The position numbers were made by a program, and so were the translations under genes. A stretch of 64,000 nucleotides of DNA from MED-G105 sp039819085 (GTDB lineage: Bacteria; Pseudomonadota; Alphaproteobacteria; Caulobacterales; Parvularculaceae): assembly GCA_039819085.1 (NCBI GenBank), contig JBCBSQ010000004.1:1-64000 (forward strand). The letters are read 5' to 3'. The notes below the pieces were generated by a model, which had not been told where the DNA came from, ran no database searches, and saw only the letters and a list, made by a program, of their open reading frames with translations. Position 1 is the stretch's first letter. Each line of letters opens with the position of its first letter. This document shows, piece by piece, positions 46,714-57,000 of this stretch.

Positions 46714-49509
46714 TCACTCCCGCGCTTCGGTCTCAAGCGCCAGCGCGTGAAGTTCGCCGCCCATTTTGCCCTTCAGAGCTTTATACACCAGCTGATGCTG
46801 CTGAACGCGGTTCTTGCCGTTGAACGCTGACGAGATCACCCGCGCCCGATAATGGTCGCCATCGCCGGCGAGGTCCTCAATTTCGACTTCCGCGTCCGGC
46901 AGCGCCTCAACAATCATTTCCTTGATTTTCTCTGCGGGCATTGGCATTGACGACTCTCCTTCTACGGATGGATTTTCGGCTCCAGCGGCCACAGGCGCGG
47001 CCATGAATTCCGGCAAAGTGGCGGCGTGCAGGTCAGCGAGATCAAGTAGGCCGATCGAATCGCCTTCTCCCGCCTCCGTCACGTCCAATCGCAAGAAGTT
47101 GCCGCCAAAGCGGCCGATCCGTGCAGCCTGAACGCCGGCCATCGCAGCCTTAAGCAACAGAGTGTCCGCCGCGCCTGGCGCCACTGCGATAAGGTATCGC
47201 CCCTGGTCCTCGCCGAACCAGAAGGCCGCCGCGCGCTGTTTCACCGGCGTCTTCAACTCAAGCCCCTCACCGCTCGCCAGCGCCATTTCGGCGGCCGCAA
47301 CCAGCAGACCGCCATCAGAGACATCATGGCAGGCGGTGATCAGGCCTTCAGCGATCAGCTTGCGGATGAGCTCTCCATTGCGCCGCTCAGCAGCGAAATC
47401 AACGGCGGGCGGCGGACCAGCTTCAATCCCGAAGAGGTCGCGCAAATAGATTGATCGCCCGAGATGACCCCGCGTCACGCCGACGGCGATCAATTCATCG
47501 CCCGCCTCAGCGCCGCCGACCCTCGCTGTCCGGCCAACGTCATCAAGAAGCCCGACACCGCCGATCGCCGGCGTCGGCGGAATGGCCAGTCCATTTGTTT
47601 CATTGTAAAGCGAGACGTTCCCGGAGACCACGGGGAAATCGAGAGCGCCGCACGCGTCCGCGATCCCTTCAATCGCGCCGACAAAATCAGCCATCACCTC
47701 CGGACGTTCCGGATTGCCGAAGTTCAGGCAATTCGTAATTGCGAGCGGCGCAGCGCCGACCGCGCAGATATTCCGATACGCCTCCGCCACCGCCTGCCGT
47801 CCACCTTCGCGCGCATCGGCCGCCACATAGCGCGGCGTCACGTCGGTAGAGATCGCCAACGCTTTGTCCGTCCCATGAATACGCACGAGCGCGGCGTCGC
47901 CGCCTGGTCCGATCACCGTGTCCGCCATCACCGAGTAATCGTATTGCGACCAGATCCAGGCGCGTGAGCAAAGATCCGGCCCCGCCATTAACTCAGCGAG
48001 CGCCGTCAAGATTGACATCGGCCCCGCGTGCTCGGCGAGATCAATCGCCTCTTCGCGCGCTTCGATCTCCGCCCCGGCGATGACGCCTGTCTCTTTCAGA
48101 TTCTCCGTCGCCTCGCGAAGAGACTGCGTCAGGATCGCCGCGCCAGGCGCGCTTTGCGCGTAGATGACCGCGCGTCCCGGCGACAGGCTCGCTGCGACGC
48201 GCGCAACGCCCACATCCGACAGCCGGTCGTCGATAAACGCATAGACGAGTTCGTCCAGGGCGTTTTCATCCTTGTCCGGCGCGTCGATCGCCACTTCGAC
48301 TTCAATGAAGGAGACCTTTGGATCGTCGAGCGGCGCAGGTTGCGCTTTGGGCTCATAGGCGCGGTCATAGTTCGGCGCTTCGTCCGCAAGCGGTCCGAGC
48401 GGCAGGTCCGCCACCGTCTCGCCCTGATGCCTGACAACGATGCGGCCAGACGCGGTTGTCTCGCCAATCACTGCGAAGTCGACGCCCCATTTTTCGAAGA
48501 TCGCCCGCGCCGCATCTTCGCGCCCGGGTTTCAGCACCATGAGCATCCGCTCCTGGCTCTCCGACAGCATCATGTCATACGCGGTCATGCCCACTTCGCG
48601 CTGAGGCACGGCGTCCAGGTTCAGCTCAATGCCGCCCTCTCCGAGCGCCGTTCCTTTCGACGCCATCTCAACCGATGAAGAAGTCAGCCCCGCCGCCCCC
48701 ATGTCCTGGATCGCGATAATGGCGTCCGACGCCATCAGCTCCAGACAGGCTTCGAGCAGAAGCTTCTCCGTAAACGGATCGCCAACCTGCACCGTGGGGC
48801 GCTTTTCCTCAGACTCTTCATCAAACTCCGCCGACGCCATGGTGGCGCCATGGATCCCGTCCCGGCCGGTCTTGGCGCCGACATAGACGACGGGATTTCC
48901 GGCGCCGCGCGCGGCGGAGTAGAAAACCTTGTCGCGCTCCGCGATCCCGACGCACATCGCATTGACGAGGATATTGTCATTGTACCCCGGATCGAAGTTC
49001 GTCTCACCGCCGACCGTCGGCACACCCATGCAATTGCCATAGCCGCCAATGCCCGAAACGACGCCGCTCAAGAGATGACGGGTCTTGGGATGCTCCATCG
49101 CGCCGAAGCGCAGCGCGTTCATATTGGCGACCGGCCGCGCGCCCATGGTGAACACGTCGCGCATGATCCCGCCGACGCCGGTCGCCGCGCCCTGATACGG
49201 CTCGATGTAAGATGGATGGTTGTGGCTCTCCATCTTGAAAACGGCGACCAGGTCGTCGCCCGCCTCGTTCTTGCCGATGGAAATGACCCCGGCGTTCTCT
49301 CCGGGCCCTTGCACGACCCAGGGCGCAGACGTCGGAAGCTTCTTCAAATGCCGGCGCGACGACTTGTAGGAGCAGTGCTCCGACCACATCACCGAGAAGA
49401 GTCCAAGCTCAACGATCGTGGGGTCGCGGCCGATGGCGGCCTTCAGTCGGTCATACTCTTCTGGCTTGAGGCCATGTTCATTAACGAGTTCGGGGGTGAT
49501 GTCAGTCAT
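46714..49509 (-). CDS. purL: PurL fused in frame to BolA, with an extra internal domain
   Basis: The start is the ATG at 49509 (MTDITPELV); upstream codons to 49590 are non-conserved. FGAM synthase II hallmarks: MWSEHCSYKSS (42-51), VQGPGENAGVI, FKMESHNHPSYIEP, SGIGGYGNCMGVPTVGGE, then later FPVVSGNVSLYNETNG and CHDVSDGG. It makes formylglycinamidine ribonucleotide in purine synthesis, as the short PurL that needs PurS and PurQ. Two oddities: residues about 397-500 (about 48010-48321) form an extra alpha/beta segment absent from ordinary short PurL (about 740 aa), and the frame runs without a stop into a 77-residue BolA protein (MPMPAEKIK..., ending at 46714). Total length is 931 residues. 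PurL and BolA are commonly adjacent in alphaproteobacteria; fusion is not usual. Confidence 0.9.
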   Translation of the reverse strand: MTDITPELVNEHGLKPEEYDRLKAAIGRDPTIVELGLFSVMWSEHCSYKSSRRHLKKLPTSAPWVVQGPGENAGVISIGKNEAGDDLVAVFKMESHNHPSYIEPYQGAATGVGGIMRDVFTMGARPVANMNALRFGAMEHPKTRHLLSGVVSGIGGYGNCMGVPTVGGETNFDPGYNDNILVNAMCVGIAERDKVFYSAARGAGNPVVYVGAKTGRDGIHGATMASAEFDEESEEKRPTVQVGDPFTEKLLLEACLELMASDAIIAIQDMGAAGLTSSSVEMASKGTALGEGGIELNLDAVPQREVGMTAYDMMLSESQERMLMVLKPGREDAARAIFEKWGVDFAVIGETTASGRIVVRHQGETVADLPLGPLADEAPNYDRAYEPKAQPAPLDDPKVSFIEVEVAIDAPDKDENALDELVYAFIDDRLSDVGVARVAASLSPGRAVIYAQSAPGAAILTQSLREATENLKETGVIAGAEIEAREEAIDLAEHAGPMSILTALAELMAGPDLCSRAWIWSQYDYSVMADTVIGPGGDAALVRIHGTDKALAISTDVTPRYVAADAREGGRQAVAEAYRNICAVGAAPLAITNCLNFGNPERPEVMADFVGAIEGIADACGALDFPVVSGNVSLYNETNGLAIPPTPAIGGVGLLDDVGRTARVGGAEAGDELIAVGVTRGHLGRSIYLRDLFGIEAGPPPAVDFAAERRNGELIRKLIAEGLITACHDVSDGGLLVAAAEMALASGEGLELKTPVKQRAAAFWFGEDQGRYLIAVAPGAADTLLLKAAMAGVQAARIGRFGGNFLRLDVTEAGEGDSIGLLDLADLHAATLPEFMAAPVAAGAENPSVEGESSMPMPAEKIKEMIVEALPDAEVEIEDLAGDGDHYRARVISSAFNGKNRVQQHQLVYKALKGKMGGELHALALETEARE
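46945..46962 (-). promoter_or_regulatory. Internal ribosome binding site and start codon for BolA inside purL
   Basis: Reading the minus strand, GAAGGAG (46962-46956) lies 8 nt before ATG (46947-46945), which opens a 77-codon BolA frame (46714-46947) in phase with purL. This is a near-ideal Shine-Dalgarno site, so free BolA can probably be made as well as the PurL-BolA fusion. BolA-family evidence is the KIKEMIVEALPDAEVEIEDL start and the helix-turn region KNRVQQHQLVYKAL. BolA proteins cooperate with monothiol glutaredoxins in iron-sulphur handling. Confidence 0.7.
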
Positions 49510-49617
49510 ATCCGTCCGCAAGGGGCGCGTGGCGCTCTCACCGAGCCTGCGATTGACGGGAGATGTAGTCGCAACCGCCAGCGGGAGCAAACGGGGATTG
49601 GCAGCCCGGGGACGGCC

Positions 49618-50589
49618 TCAGGCGGCGGCGGCTGCGCGTTCGAGTTCGCGTTCGCGATTGAACAGATAATCCGCCGGCAGCCCGAGCCGCTCGCACGCCT
49701 TCGCCGCAGGACAGGAACGCAGGCACAAGCGATCCGCGCGGCGCGCGACGCGCCGCACGATAACGTCTTCGAATGGCCTCAGCCCGCGTCCTTCAAGGCC
49801 AAGACGCGCGCGCACGTCAGGCGGCAGGATGTCGATGGCCGCGCGCACAAAAACGCGCTGCGACAACCGCAAGTGCGGCGGCAGGGCCGGCGCGTGCCGC
49901 ATAATGCCGATGAATTCCTCAATGATGTCCGAGCCCTCCAGCCGCGACGTCATATGTGCAAAATAGGCGCGCTGTTCAGCGAGCGATCTGGGCGCGCCGG
50001 CCGCCCCGTAAAGCGCGGCCGCCCGTCCGCTTTCGCGATAGAACCTGTCCTTTTCCTCGTCGCTGAGCGGCGCTGCGTAGGCGGCGTAGGCCTCAAGGAA
50101 GCCGAAACTTGCCGTCGCCTGCACCCAGTCCAGCAATTCCGGATCGTCGCCAGCGTAGGCTTCCCCGCCGGGCGTGACGCCGCGAACATGGGCGTGCATG
50201 GCGTTTACCTTCGCGATCATCGCTTCAGCGACGCTGCGCGGCCCATAAACGGTGATCATCGCCGCGAGCCCGGTGCGCCTGAGTCGTCCGACAGGATCTC
50301 TACGGAATGAAGAATGACGCCATACGCCCTCGCGCACACGCGGCTCGGCAAGCTCCAGCAGCACGGCCGCGACGCCGCCGATGAAAAGGCACGCCGGGTT
50401 TTTAAAGACGCGCCAGGACATGGAATCAGGCGGCGACAAGGCCGGCTCCCCTGCGGGCTCAGCGAAGTTCGGCGCCCTTGGCGATGACGCGCCGAGAAAC
50501 TTCCGCGCCTCAACGTCAAGGTGGCGTTCCACCGGCCCGAACACGGCGGCGCGGATGACGTTCCGAATTGGCGTTTCAGCGTTCACCAT
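49618..50589 (-). CDS. MpaB-family oxygenase (DUF2236)
   Basis: The protein has 323 residues and no signal peptide. It matches the DUF2236/MpaB group: LLELAEPRVREGVWRHSSFR near residue 80, TVYGPRSVAEAMIAKVNAMH, then HAHVRGVTPGGEAYAGDDPE and LLDWVQATASFGFLEAY. Conserved His and Arg residues in this fold bind a b-type haem in the rubber oxygenase relatives (Lcp); the fungal MpaB cleaves a prenyl chain oxidatively. The substrate here is unknown. The C-terminal part has several cysteines (LCLRSCPAAKACERLG) which look like a small metal or disulphide motif. It is divergent from arsM (185 bp between starts) and downstream of purL in transcription direction only by opposite orientation. Confidence 0.75.
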   Translation of the reverse strand: MVNAETPIRNVIRAAVFGPVERHLDVEARKFLGASSPRAPNFAEPAGEPALSPPDSMSWRVFKNPACLFIGGVAAVLLELAEPRVREGVWRHSSFRRDPVGRLRRTGLAAMITVYGPRSVAEAMIAKVNAMHAHVRGVTPGGEAYAGDDPELLDWVQATASFGFLEAYAAYAAPLSDEEKDRFYRESGRAAALYGAAGAPRSLAEQRAYFAHMTSRLEGSDIIEEFIGIMRHAPALPPHLRLSQRVFVRAAIDILPPDVRARLGLEGRGLRPFEDVIVRRVARRADRLCLRSCPAAKACERLGLPADYLFNRERELERAAAAA

Positions 50590-50774
50590 ACAGCGTCTTC
50601 AACTCGCGACTGGCCGGATCGATCGTCTTTGCGGACAGTAACCGGGTCCGCCGCGCGCTTCAAACCTGCGTGCGATCGAGAGATCCGCGCTTGCTTTTCG
50701 GTGGGCGAGGCTCAATCCATGCACGCAGCGCTTCTGCGCGGCGTTCGCCAAAAAGCTTCAGGAACCACGAATTC

Positions 50775-51857
50775 ATGACTGTAGATACAACCGTCTCTTC
50801 AAGTTCAATCACCGAAAGCGTGAAACGCTACTACGGAGAAACATTGGAGACGTCCGGCGATCTCGCGACCGACGCTTGCTGCACGATTGAGGACACGCCG
50901 CCGCACCTTGCAAGGGCTTTCGAGAAGATCCATCCGGAAGTGGCGGCCCGGTATTATGGGTGCGGGCTTGTGGCGCCACTGGCGCTTGAGGGCGCGCGCG
51001 TCCTTGACCTCGGATCAGGATCAGGCCGCGACGTCTACGCCCTCGCCCAGCTTGTGGGGCGACAAGGCGAGGTCGTCGGCGTCGATATGACGCCGCGCCA
51101 GCTCGCCGTCGCGCGCGCGCATGTTGGCTGGCATACGGACCGGTTCGGGTACGAACGGGCGAACGTCTCTTTCGTCGAAGGCGACATTCAGAACCTTGGA
51201 GATCTTGGTTTCGAACCCGAGAGCTTTGACGTGATCGTCTCCAACTGCGTTATCAATCTGTGCGAGGATAAGGCAGCCGCGCTGAAAGGCGCGTTCGACA
51301 TCCTGAAGCCCGGCGGCGAGTTCTATTTCGCCGACGTCTATGCGGATCGCCGGCTGCCTGACGAGACCCGCAAGGACGAGCGCGCCCATGGGGAATGCCT
51401 CGCCGGCGCGCTTTACTGGAACGACTTTGTCTCAATTGCCCGCGCGGCGGGCTTCGCTGATCCGCGGCTTGTGACGCACCGGGCGCTGGCGATCCATGAC
51501 CAAGGTCTGATTGACCTTCTCGGGCCGGCGCGGTTCCAGTCGGCGACCTATCGCCTGTTCAGGAATACGCGCTTCGACGCCGCTTGCGAGGACTTCGGGC
51601 AGCGCGTGCGATATCGCGGGACGATCACTGAGGCGCCGGACGCCTTTCGCCTGGACAAGGCGCACGACTTCCGGACCGGCGAGTGGATGGCCGTCTGCGG
51701 CAATACCTACCGCATGCTGAATGAATCCCGCTTCGCAGCGCATTTTGACTTTGAGGGCGGCTGGTCCGACCACAAAGGACCTTTTCCCGGCTGCGGCGGG
51801 CATTCCCCCTTTGAGGGCGGCGAGGAAGGCGCGCCGATCACCGGGGGATGCTGCTAA
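50775..51857 (+). CDS. arsM: Arsenite S-adenosylmethionine methyltransferase (ArsM-like)
   Basis: I take the ATG at 50775 (MTVDTTVSS), 360 residues; the frame extends upstream to 50568 without similarity. Motif I is RVLDLGSGSGRD. ArsM signatures: VKRYYGETLETSGDLATDACC at the start, ARYYGCGL, GVDMTPRQLAVARAHV, and the three arsenic-binding cysteines: Cys35/36, Cys158 (SNCVINL) and Cys208 (GECLAGALY). The 50-residue gap between the last two equals that in algal ArsM (Cys174/Cys224). The product is methylated arsenicals, some volatile. The C-terminus is Cys- and Gly-rich and ends in GGCC, which may help bind thiolated arsenic. No ArsR-type repressor gene is seen nearby. Confidence 0.85.
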   Translation: MTVDTTVSSSSITESVKRYYGETLETSGDLATDACCTIEDTPPHLARAFEKIHPEVAARYYGCGLVAPLALEGARVLDLGSGSGRDVYALAQLVGRQGEVVGVDMTPRQLAVARAHVGWHTDRFGYERANVSFVEGDIQNLGDLGFEPESFDVIVSNCVINLCEDKAAALKGAFDILKPGGEFYFADVYADRRLPDETRKDERAHGECLAGALYWNDFVSIARAAGFADPRLVTHRALAIHDQGLIDLLGPARFQSATYRLFRNTRFDAACEDFGQRVRYRGTITEAPDAFRLDKAHDFRTGEWMAVCGNTYRMLNESRFAAHFDFEGGWSDHKGPFPGCGGHSPFEGGEEGAPITGGCC

Positions 51858-51952
51858 AGCACGCGCGAAGCGGCCGTTATCGGCGGCCGCCGGAGAGCCG
51901 GACTTGCAAGTCCCCCGCATATTCCGTCAATTGGCGCGCCGCTGCGCCTGAC

Positions 51953-51968
51953 GGCGCGTTAACGCGCC
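51953..51968. promoter_or_regulatory. 16-bp perfect palindrome upstream of the TonB receptor gene
   Basis: GGCGCGTTAACGCGCC is self-complementary across all 16 positions and ends 54 bp before the receptor start codon. It lies in the 165-bp gap after arsM. It could be an operator for a dimeric regulator or part of an arsM terminator stem; no T-run follows. Confidence 0.45.
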
Positions 51969-52022
51969 TCGGGTTATGGTTAAAGGGTCAACGAGGCGAG
52001 GCCGTGCGGAGGAAGGGGATTA

Positions 52023-54068
52023 GTGGCGTACGTGCGTTTTGAGAAAGGCTTGCGGCGGGCTTCGCCGCTCCCCCTGGCCTTTGTCGCGTCTGCGCTGGCG
52101 GCGGGCGCCGCCGCAACGAACGCAGGCGCGGAAACGGCGACGAGCGCGCCTGCGCCGCCGATTGACGAAATCATCGTTTCCGGCGGCCGGCTCGCCGGCG
52201 CGAAGGCGGCCGCCGCAGTGTTCGCCCTTGACGAGCAGGCCATCGCCGCCATTCGCCCCGCCGGCCTCGACGACGTCCTGCGCAATGTCCCGTCGGCGAC
52301 CGTCCAGACGAACTCTCGCGGTGAAAGCCTCGTCTTCCTGCGCGGCGCCGGCGAGCGCCAGACGGCGGTCTTCTTTGCAGGCGCGCCCCTGAACGTTCCG
52401 TGGGACAATCGCCTGAATCTGGGCCTCATCCCGCCACGCGCGCTTTCAGACGTACACGTCACGCCCGGCCCCGCCTCTGTGCTGTTCGGCGCCAACACCG
52501 CCGGCGGCGTGATCGAGCTTTCGCCCGCCTCCTTCACGCTAGATCACCGCGCCGCGTTCGACCTTCAGGGCGGACAGGGAGGCCTGTTCGAAGCCGCAGG
52601 CCTCGCCGCCGCGCGCAAAGGCCCGTCGGAAATCGTCCTCGCCGGCGGACACTTGACCCGCGACGGTCAGCCGCTCTCGGGCGACGCCGGTCTTCCCTTC
52701 TTCCAGACGGACGAGGACCTACGGACGAATACGGACCTTCGCCGCACAAACGGCCTCGCGCGCATCGCTTTCGACCAGGGCGGGCCGTTGCGCGCCTCCG
52801 CTACTTTTCTAGCGGTTGACTCCGTGTTTGGGATCGCGCCCGAGGGCCGCGCGGACGCCGGCGGGCCCAATCCGCGCTTCTGGAGGTATCCAGACCATCG
52901 CACGTTAATGGGCGTCCTTAATGTGGGGTATCATGACGATGCGGGATTTGACATGGCCTCAGCGTTCTGGGTCCAGCACTTCAACCAGCGCATCGACAGC
53001 TTCGCCACCGAGGCCTACGCCGATCTCGAGGACGCGCAAACTGATCGCGATCGATCCTATGGGTTTCGCACCGTCGCGACGAAAGCCGTCGGCGAGCATG
53101 CGTTCCGTGGGGCCTTTTCCCTATCAGACGCGCGCCATCGGCAGACAGACGAGACGTTCTCGAACAGCGTCCTGACCCAATCCGAGACAAGCTTCTTCCG
53201 TCAGCGCACGTTCAGCTTCGGCGCCGAATATGAACGCGCCATTGGAGACGTCACGCTCATGGCCGGCGGGGGACTCGACGCCACGCAAGCGTTGGACGCC
53301 GGCGGCAGGCCTGCCGACGGCGGGTTCGCCGCGTGGTCGCTCGTCGGCGCCGCCGACTGGCGGGCCACTGACAAATGGTCTTTCGGACTGGCGGCGGCGC
53401 GCAAGCCGCGGCTCCCCACTCAGCGCGAGCTTTTCGGCGAGGCGATCGGCCGCTTCCTCTTGAACCCTGACCTGCAACCCGAAATCGCGACACAAATCGA
53501 GCTCTCAGCCCGATACGCAAGTTCCCGCGCCCATCTTGCGATCACGCCGTTCGCAAATGTCACCTCAAATACGATTGACCAGGAAACCGTAACGGTCGAC
53601 GGGATCGCCCGCCGCAGGCGGATCAATCTGGACGGCGCGCGCGGCATTGGGGTCGATATTGTCGGCGGTGTTGACGTAACCGACAGGCTGTCGATCTCAG
53701 GTAATGTCAGCTTGCTGAATTTAAGGCGCCGCGGCGCGAGACCGGGCGAGCCCCGGATTCTCACCGAACGCCCATCGCTCCTCGGCCTCATCGCCGCCGA
53801 CTATCGCGACCCGACGGGACTTGGGCTTCGCATCGAGGCGCGCCAGCGCGGCCGGGCCTATGCGCCTGTTGACGATGGTTTCGAGCCGTTGCCCCGATCG
53901 ACGGAAATCAATCTGGAGGCGTCATACACGGCGCCGCTCAAGGGCGTCTCCTCCCTTGAGCTGTTCGTCCGCGCGGACAATGTCAACGACGCGCTCGTTG
54001 AGCCGCAATTCGGCCTTCCTGCGCCCGGGCGCTGGGTGCGCGGCGGCGTGCGGATGGCTTTCGAGTAG
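52023..54068 (+). CDS. TonB-dependent outer-membrane receptor
   Basis: A GTG start at 52023 is well supported by AGGAAGGGG about 7 nt upstream. The protein has 681 residues: a signal peptide to about residue 38 (Ala-rich, ending near NAGAETATS), the TonB box/plug region starting with PPIDEIIVSGGRLAG and continuing through VLRNVPSATVQTNSRGES, and the plug end SVLFGANTAGGVIELSP, then a 22-strand-type barrel ending in a Phe-Glu tail. It resembles small siderophore or vitamin-type receptors. The ligand cannot be read. It converges with the BNR-repeat gene (12 bp between ends). A palindrome upstream may regulate it. Confidence 0.87.
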   Translation: MAYVRFEKGLRRASPLPLAFVASALAAGAAATNAGAETATSAPAPPIDEIIVSGGRLAGAKAAAAVFALDEQAIAAIRPAGLDDVLRNVPSATVQTNSRGESLVFLRGAGERQTAVFFAGAPLNVPWDNRLNLGLIPPRALSDVHVTPGPASVLFGANTAGGVIELSPASFTLDHRAAFDLQGGQGGLFEAAGLAAARKGPSEIVLAGGHLTRDGQPLSGDAGLPFFQTDEDLRTNTDLRRTNGLARIAFDQGGPLRASATFLAVDSVFGIAPEGRADAGGPNPRFWRYPDHRTLMGVLNVGYHDDAGFDMASAFWVQHFNQRIDSFATEAYADLEDAQTDRDRSYGFRTVATKAVGEHAFRGAFSLSDARHRQTDETFSNSVLTQSETSFFRQRTFSFGAEYERAIGDVTLMAGGGLDATQALDAGGRPADGGFAAWSLVGAADWRATDKWSFGLAAARKPRLPTQRELFGEAIGRFLLNPDLQPEIATQIELSARYASSRAHLAITPFANVTSNTIDQETVTVDGIARRRRINLDGARGIGVDIVGGVDVTDRLSISGNVSLLNLRRRGARPGEPRILTERPSLLGLIAADYRDPTGLGLRIEARQRGRAYAPVDDGFEPLPRSTEINLEASYTAPLKGVSSLELFVRADNVNDALVEPQFGLPAPGRWVRGGVRMAFE

Positions 54069-54080
54069 CGCCACGGCGGA

Positions 54081-57000
54081 TTACTCCGCCTCGCCGACTT
54101 TAGCCTTGATGGCCGCGAAGCTCTCACTCAACTCTTCGAAGCGCGCGATAGCGTCCTGACCCGGGGCCTGATCGGCCCCGCCCAGCATAAAGTAGAGATA
54201 GCGGAGTTGGTCGATCAGCATGGGCTGTTGGTAGAAGCCCTCCTCCTTCGTCTTCAGATCCGCCATCGCCAAGGTCAGCGTCGCGAGCCGAGCCGCCTCA
54301 TTATCCTTAAGCGGACCATCCATGGCTTCTAACGCGTCTTTCTCCGACGACAGTTCATCCGCCAGTCTCCTCGCTTCGCTGAGGCGATCTCGAACTTTCA
54401 GCACAAGCTCTGTCTGCGCCTCAATGTCCGCCGCTGTCACGCCGCGTTCGATGACGCGCGGATCAGCGCGCAGCACCACCGCCTGGGTCACCGTCTTATC
54501 GCCATGACTGAGTTTCAACGTGTACGTTCCAGGCGCCGCCATCGGGCCATTCCGATACCGTTTGTCTTCGTCGGCCCGCCACGGACCCTGATAGTCCATA
54601 TTCCAACGGAAGCGCCGCATGCCCGGCTCGGCCGCCAGCGCCTCAGACGAGACATAGGTCACCGTTTCGGTGCTCATGTCGCGGGTGGCCTCGTCGCCCG
54701 CCCCCTCGCCTTCGTCCGTACTTTTATCATCTTTGGGAGGCGCGCTTTCAAACGCATTGACGAGCGCGCCGTCGGCGCCTCTTATTTCCAGTCGCACAGG
54801 CGGATTATCCCCCGCGTCGCCGCCCTCGGGAAGGTAGTAGTCAATGGCGACGAATGCGCGAGGGTAGTCCGGCGCCCCGACCTCTTCCTTGAACGATGCG
54901 CGATAGCGGTAGCCTGGCTTTGGCTTGAAGAGCAGAGGCTCGGTCGCCTGCCGTTCAATCGCCTCGTCGCGCAGCGCGGTCATGTCATCAAGGACCCAGA
55001 ACCCGCGCCCCATGGTGGACAGAACAAGATCGCCGCGGTGGATCTTGATGTCCGTCACGGGCGTTAACGGCAGGTTCTGCTGGAACGCCTTCCACGTGGC
55101 GCCGTCATCCAATGAGACGAAGACGCCTTTCTCCGTCCCTGCAAAGAGGAGCCCTTCACGGACCGGATCCTCGCGCACGACGCGCGTTGGCGCATCCTGA
55201 GGAATCCCATTTGCGCCGTCGGTCAGGAGCGTCCATGTCGCGCCGAAATCCTCCGTACGGTAAATATAAGGCTTCCAGTCGCCCAGTTGATAGCGAAGGA
55301 CCGAAACGTAGGCTTTGCCCGCCTTGTGCGGCGACGGCTCAACCGCGTCTACGCGCCCGCCGGGCGGCAAGTCAGGCGGCGTGACGTTCGTCCATATCTT
55401 GCCGTCGTCCCGGGTCACATGGACCGGTCCGTCATTCGCGCCCACCCAGATGACGCCCTTTTGCGCAGATGATTCCCGCAAGGAATAAATCGTCGAGTAT
55501 ACCTCTTCACCTGTGACGTCACGGGTGATCGGCGCGCCGGAAACGACCTGCTTGTCCGCTTCGAAAGCCGTCAGATCCGGCGAGATCGTCTCCCACGTCC
55601 TGCCTTCGTCCGTCGTTCTGTGCACAAACTGAGACGTATGGTAGACAACGTTCGGATCGTGCGGCGAAACGTGGATTGGCGCGACCCGCTGGAAGCGGTA
55701 CTTCAGATCTTTGGGATTGTGGCCATACATGTTCGAAGCGCCCACATAATACGCCTTTTCCTGGCCGGTGCGCTTGTCGTATACGCCGAACCGACCCTTG
55801 CAGTTGGCGTAAACCGTGTCCGGGTCGCCGGGCTTTGGGGCGGCTGGCCCCGTCTCGCATCCACCCGTCGCCATGAGAAAGGCGCCCGCAATCTGCGCCC
55901 GCGACGGCGCCATGCTGGGAACGGAGATCGTCGTCCAGTTGTCCTGCTGGCCGCCATAGACCCAGTACGGGTGCTGATCGTCTACTTCGACCTGATAGAC
56001 TTCCACCGTCGGCTGATTGAATTGCGTTGACCAGGTCTCGCCGCCATTGAATGTAACGGTCGCGCCGCCATCGTTCGCCTGAACGAAATGGTCAGGGTTC
56101 TCCGGGTGGATCCACATATCATGGCTGTCGCCATGGGGCGGGCGCATTTCCGACCAGGTCTTGCCGCCGTCGACAGACTTCCAGTATTGCGTCGCCATCA
56201 CATAGACAATGTCAGAGTCCGTCGGATCGACGTCGACATTCGTGTAATAGAAGGGACGGTTCACAAGCTCCTTCTTGTCGGACACAAGCTCGAAACTGGC
56301 GCCTTGATCGGTCGACTTGTAAAGCCCGCCGACGCCTTGCGGCGCTTCCACAAGGGCGTAAAGAACGCTTGAATCCGCGGGACTGACCGCAAGGTCTATC
56401 TTGCCGGTAAGTCCCTCCGGCAGCCCCTCTTTCAGCTTCGTCCAGGTCGCGCCGCCATCGACGGTCTTCCAGATTCCGGCCTCGTCCGCCGTTCCCCCAC
56501 TGATAATCGTCCAGGGTTTGCGCTCCGCTTTCCAGGCGCTCGCGAAGGCGACATCCGGATTGCCGGGCAGCAGCTCAATATCCGTGAAGCCCACCTTGTC
56601 CGAATGATACAGGACCTTCTTCCAGGTGGCGCCGCCGTCTTCGGTCTTGAAGACGCCGCGCTCTTCATTGGCGTTGAAGGCCTGGCCGATCGCCGCCACC
56701 CAGACGACATTGTGGTTACGCGGATCGATTTCGACCGCGCCGATGTGGCCCGTCTCTTTCAGACCGACATGCTCCCATGTCTCGCCGCCATTCACGGACT
56801 TGTAGACGCCGTCGCCGCGAATGACATTGCTTCTGAGTCCGTCTGAGCCCGTCCCGACATAGACAATGTTGGCGTCGTTCTGGGCGATGGCGATGTCGCC
56901 AATGGAGGGCGAGCCGAACGCCTCGTCGGAGACCGACAGCCAGCTTTCGCCATAATCCGTCGTCTTCCAGACGCCGCCGCCGGACGAGCCCATATAGAAA

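Noticed and set aside
48850..50310. 486-codon open frame spanning purL and the MpaB-like gene on the plus strand
   Set aside because: It crosses two well-supported genes on the other strand and has low-complexity, Arg-rich translation.
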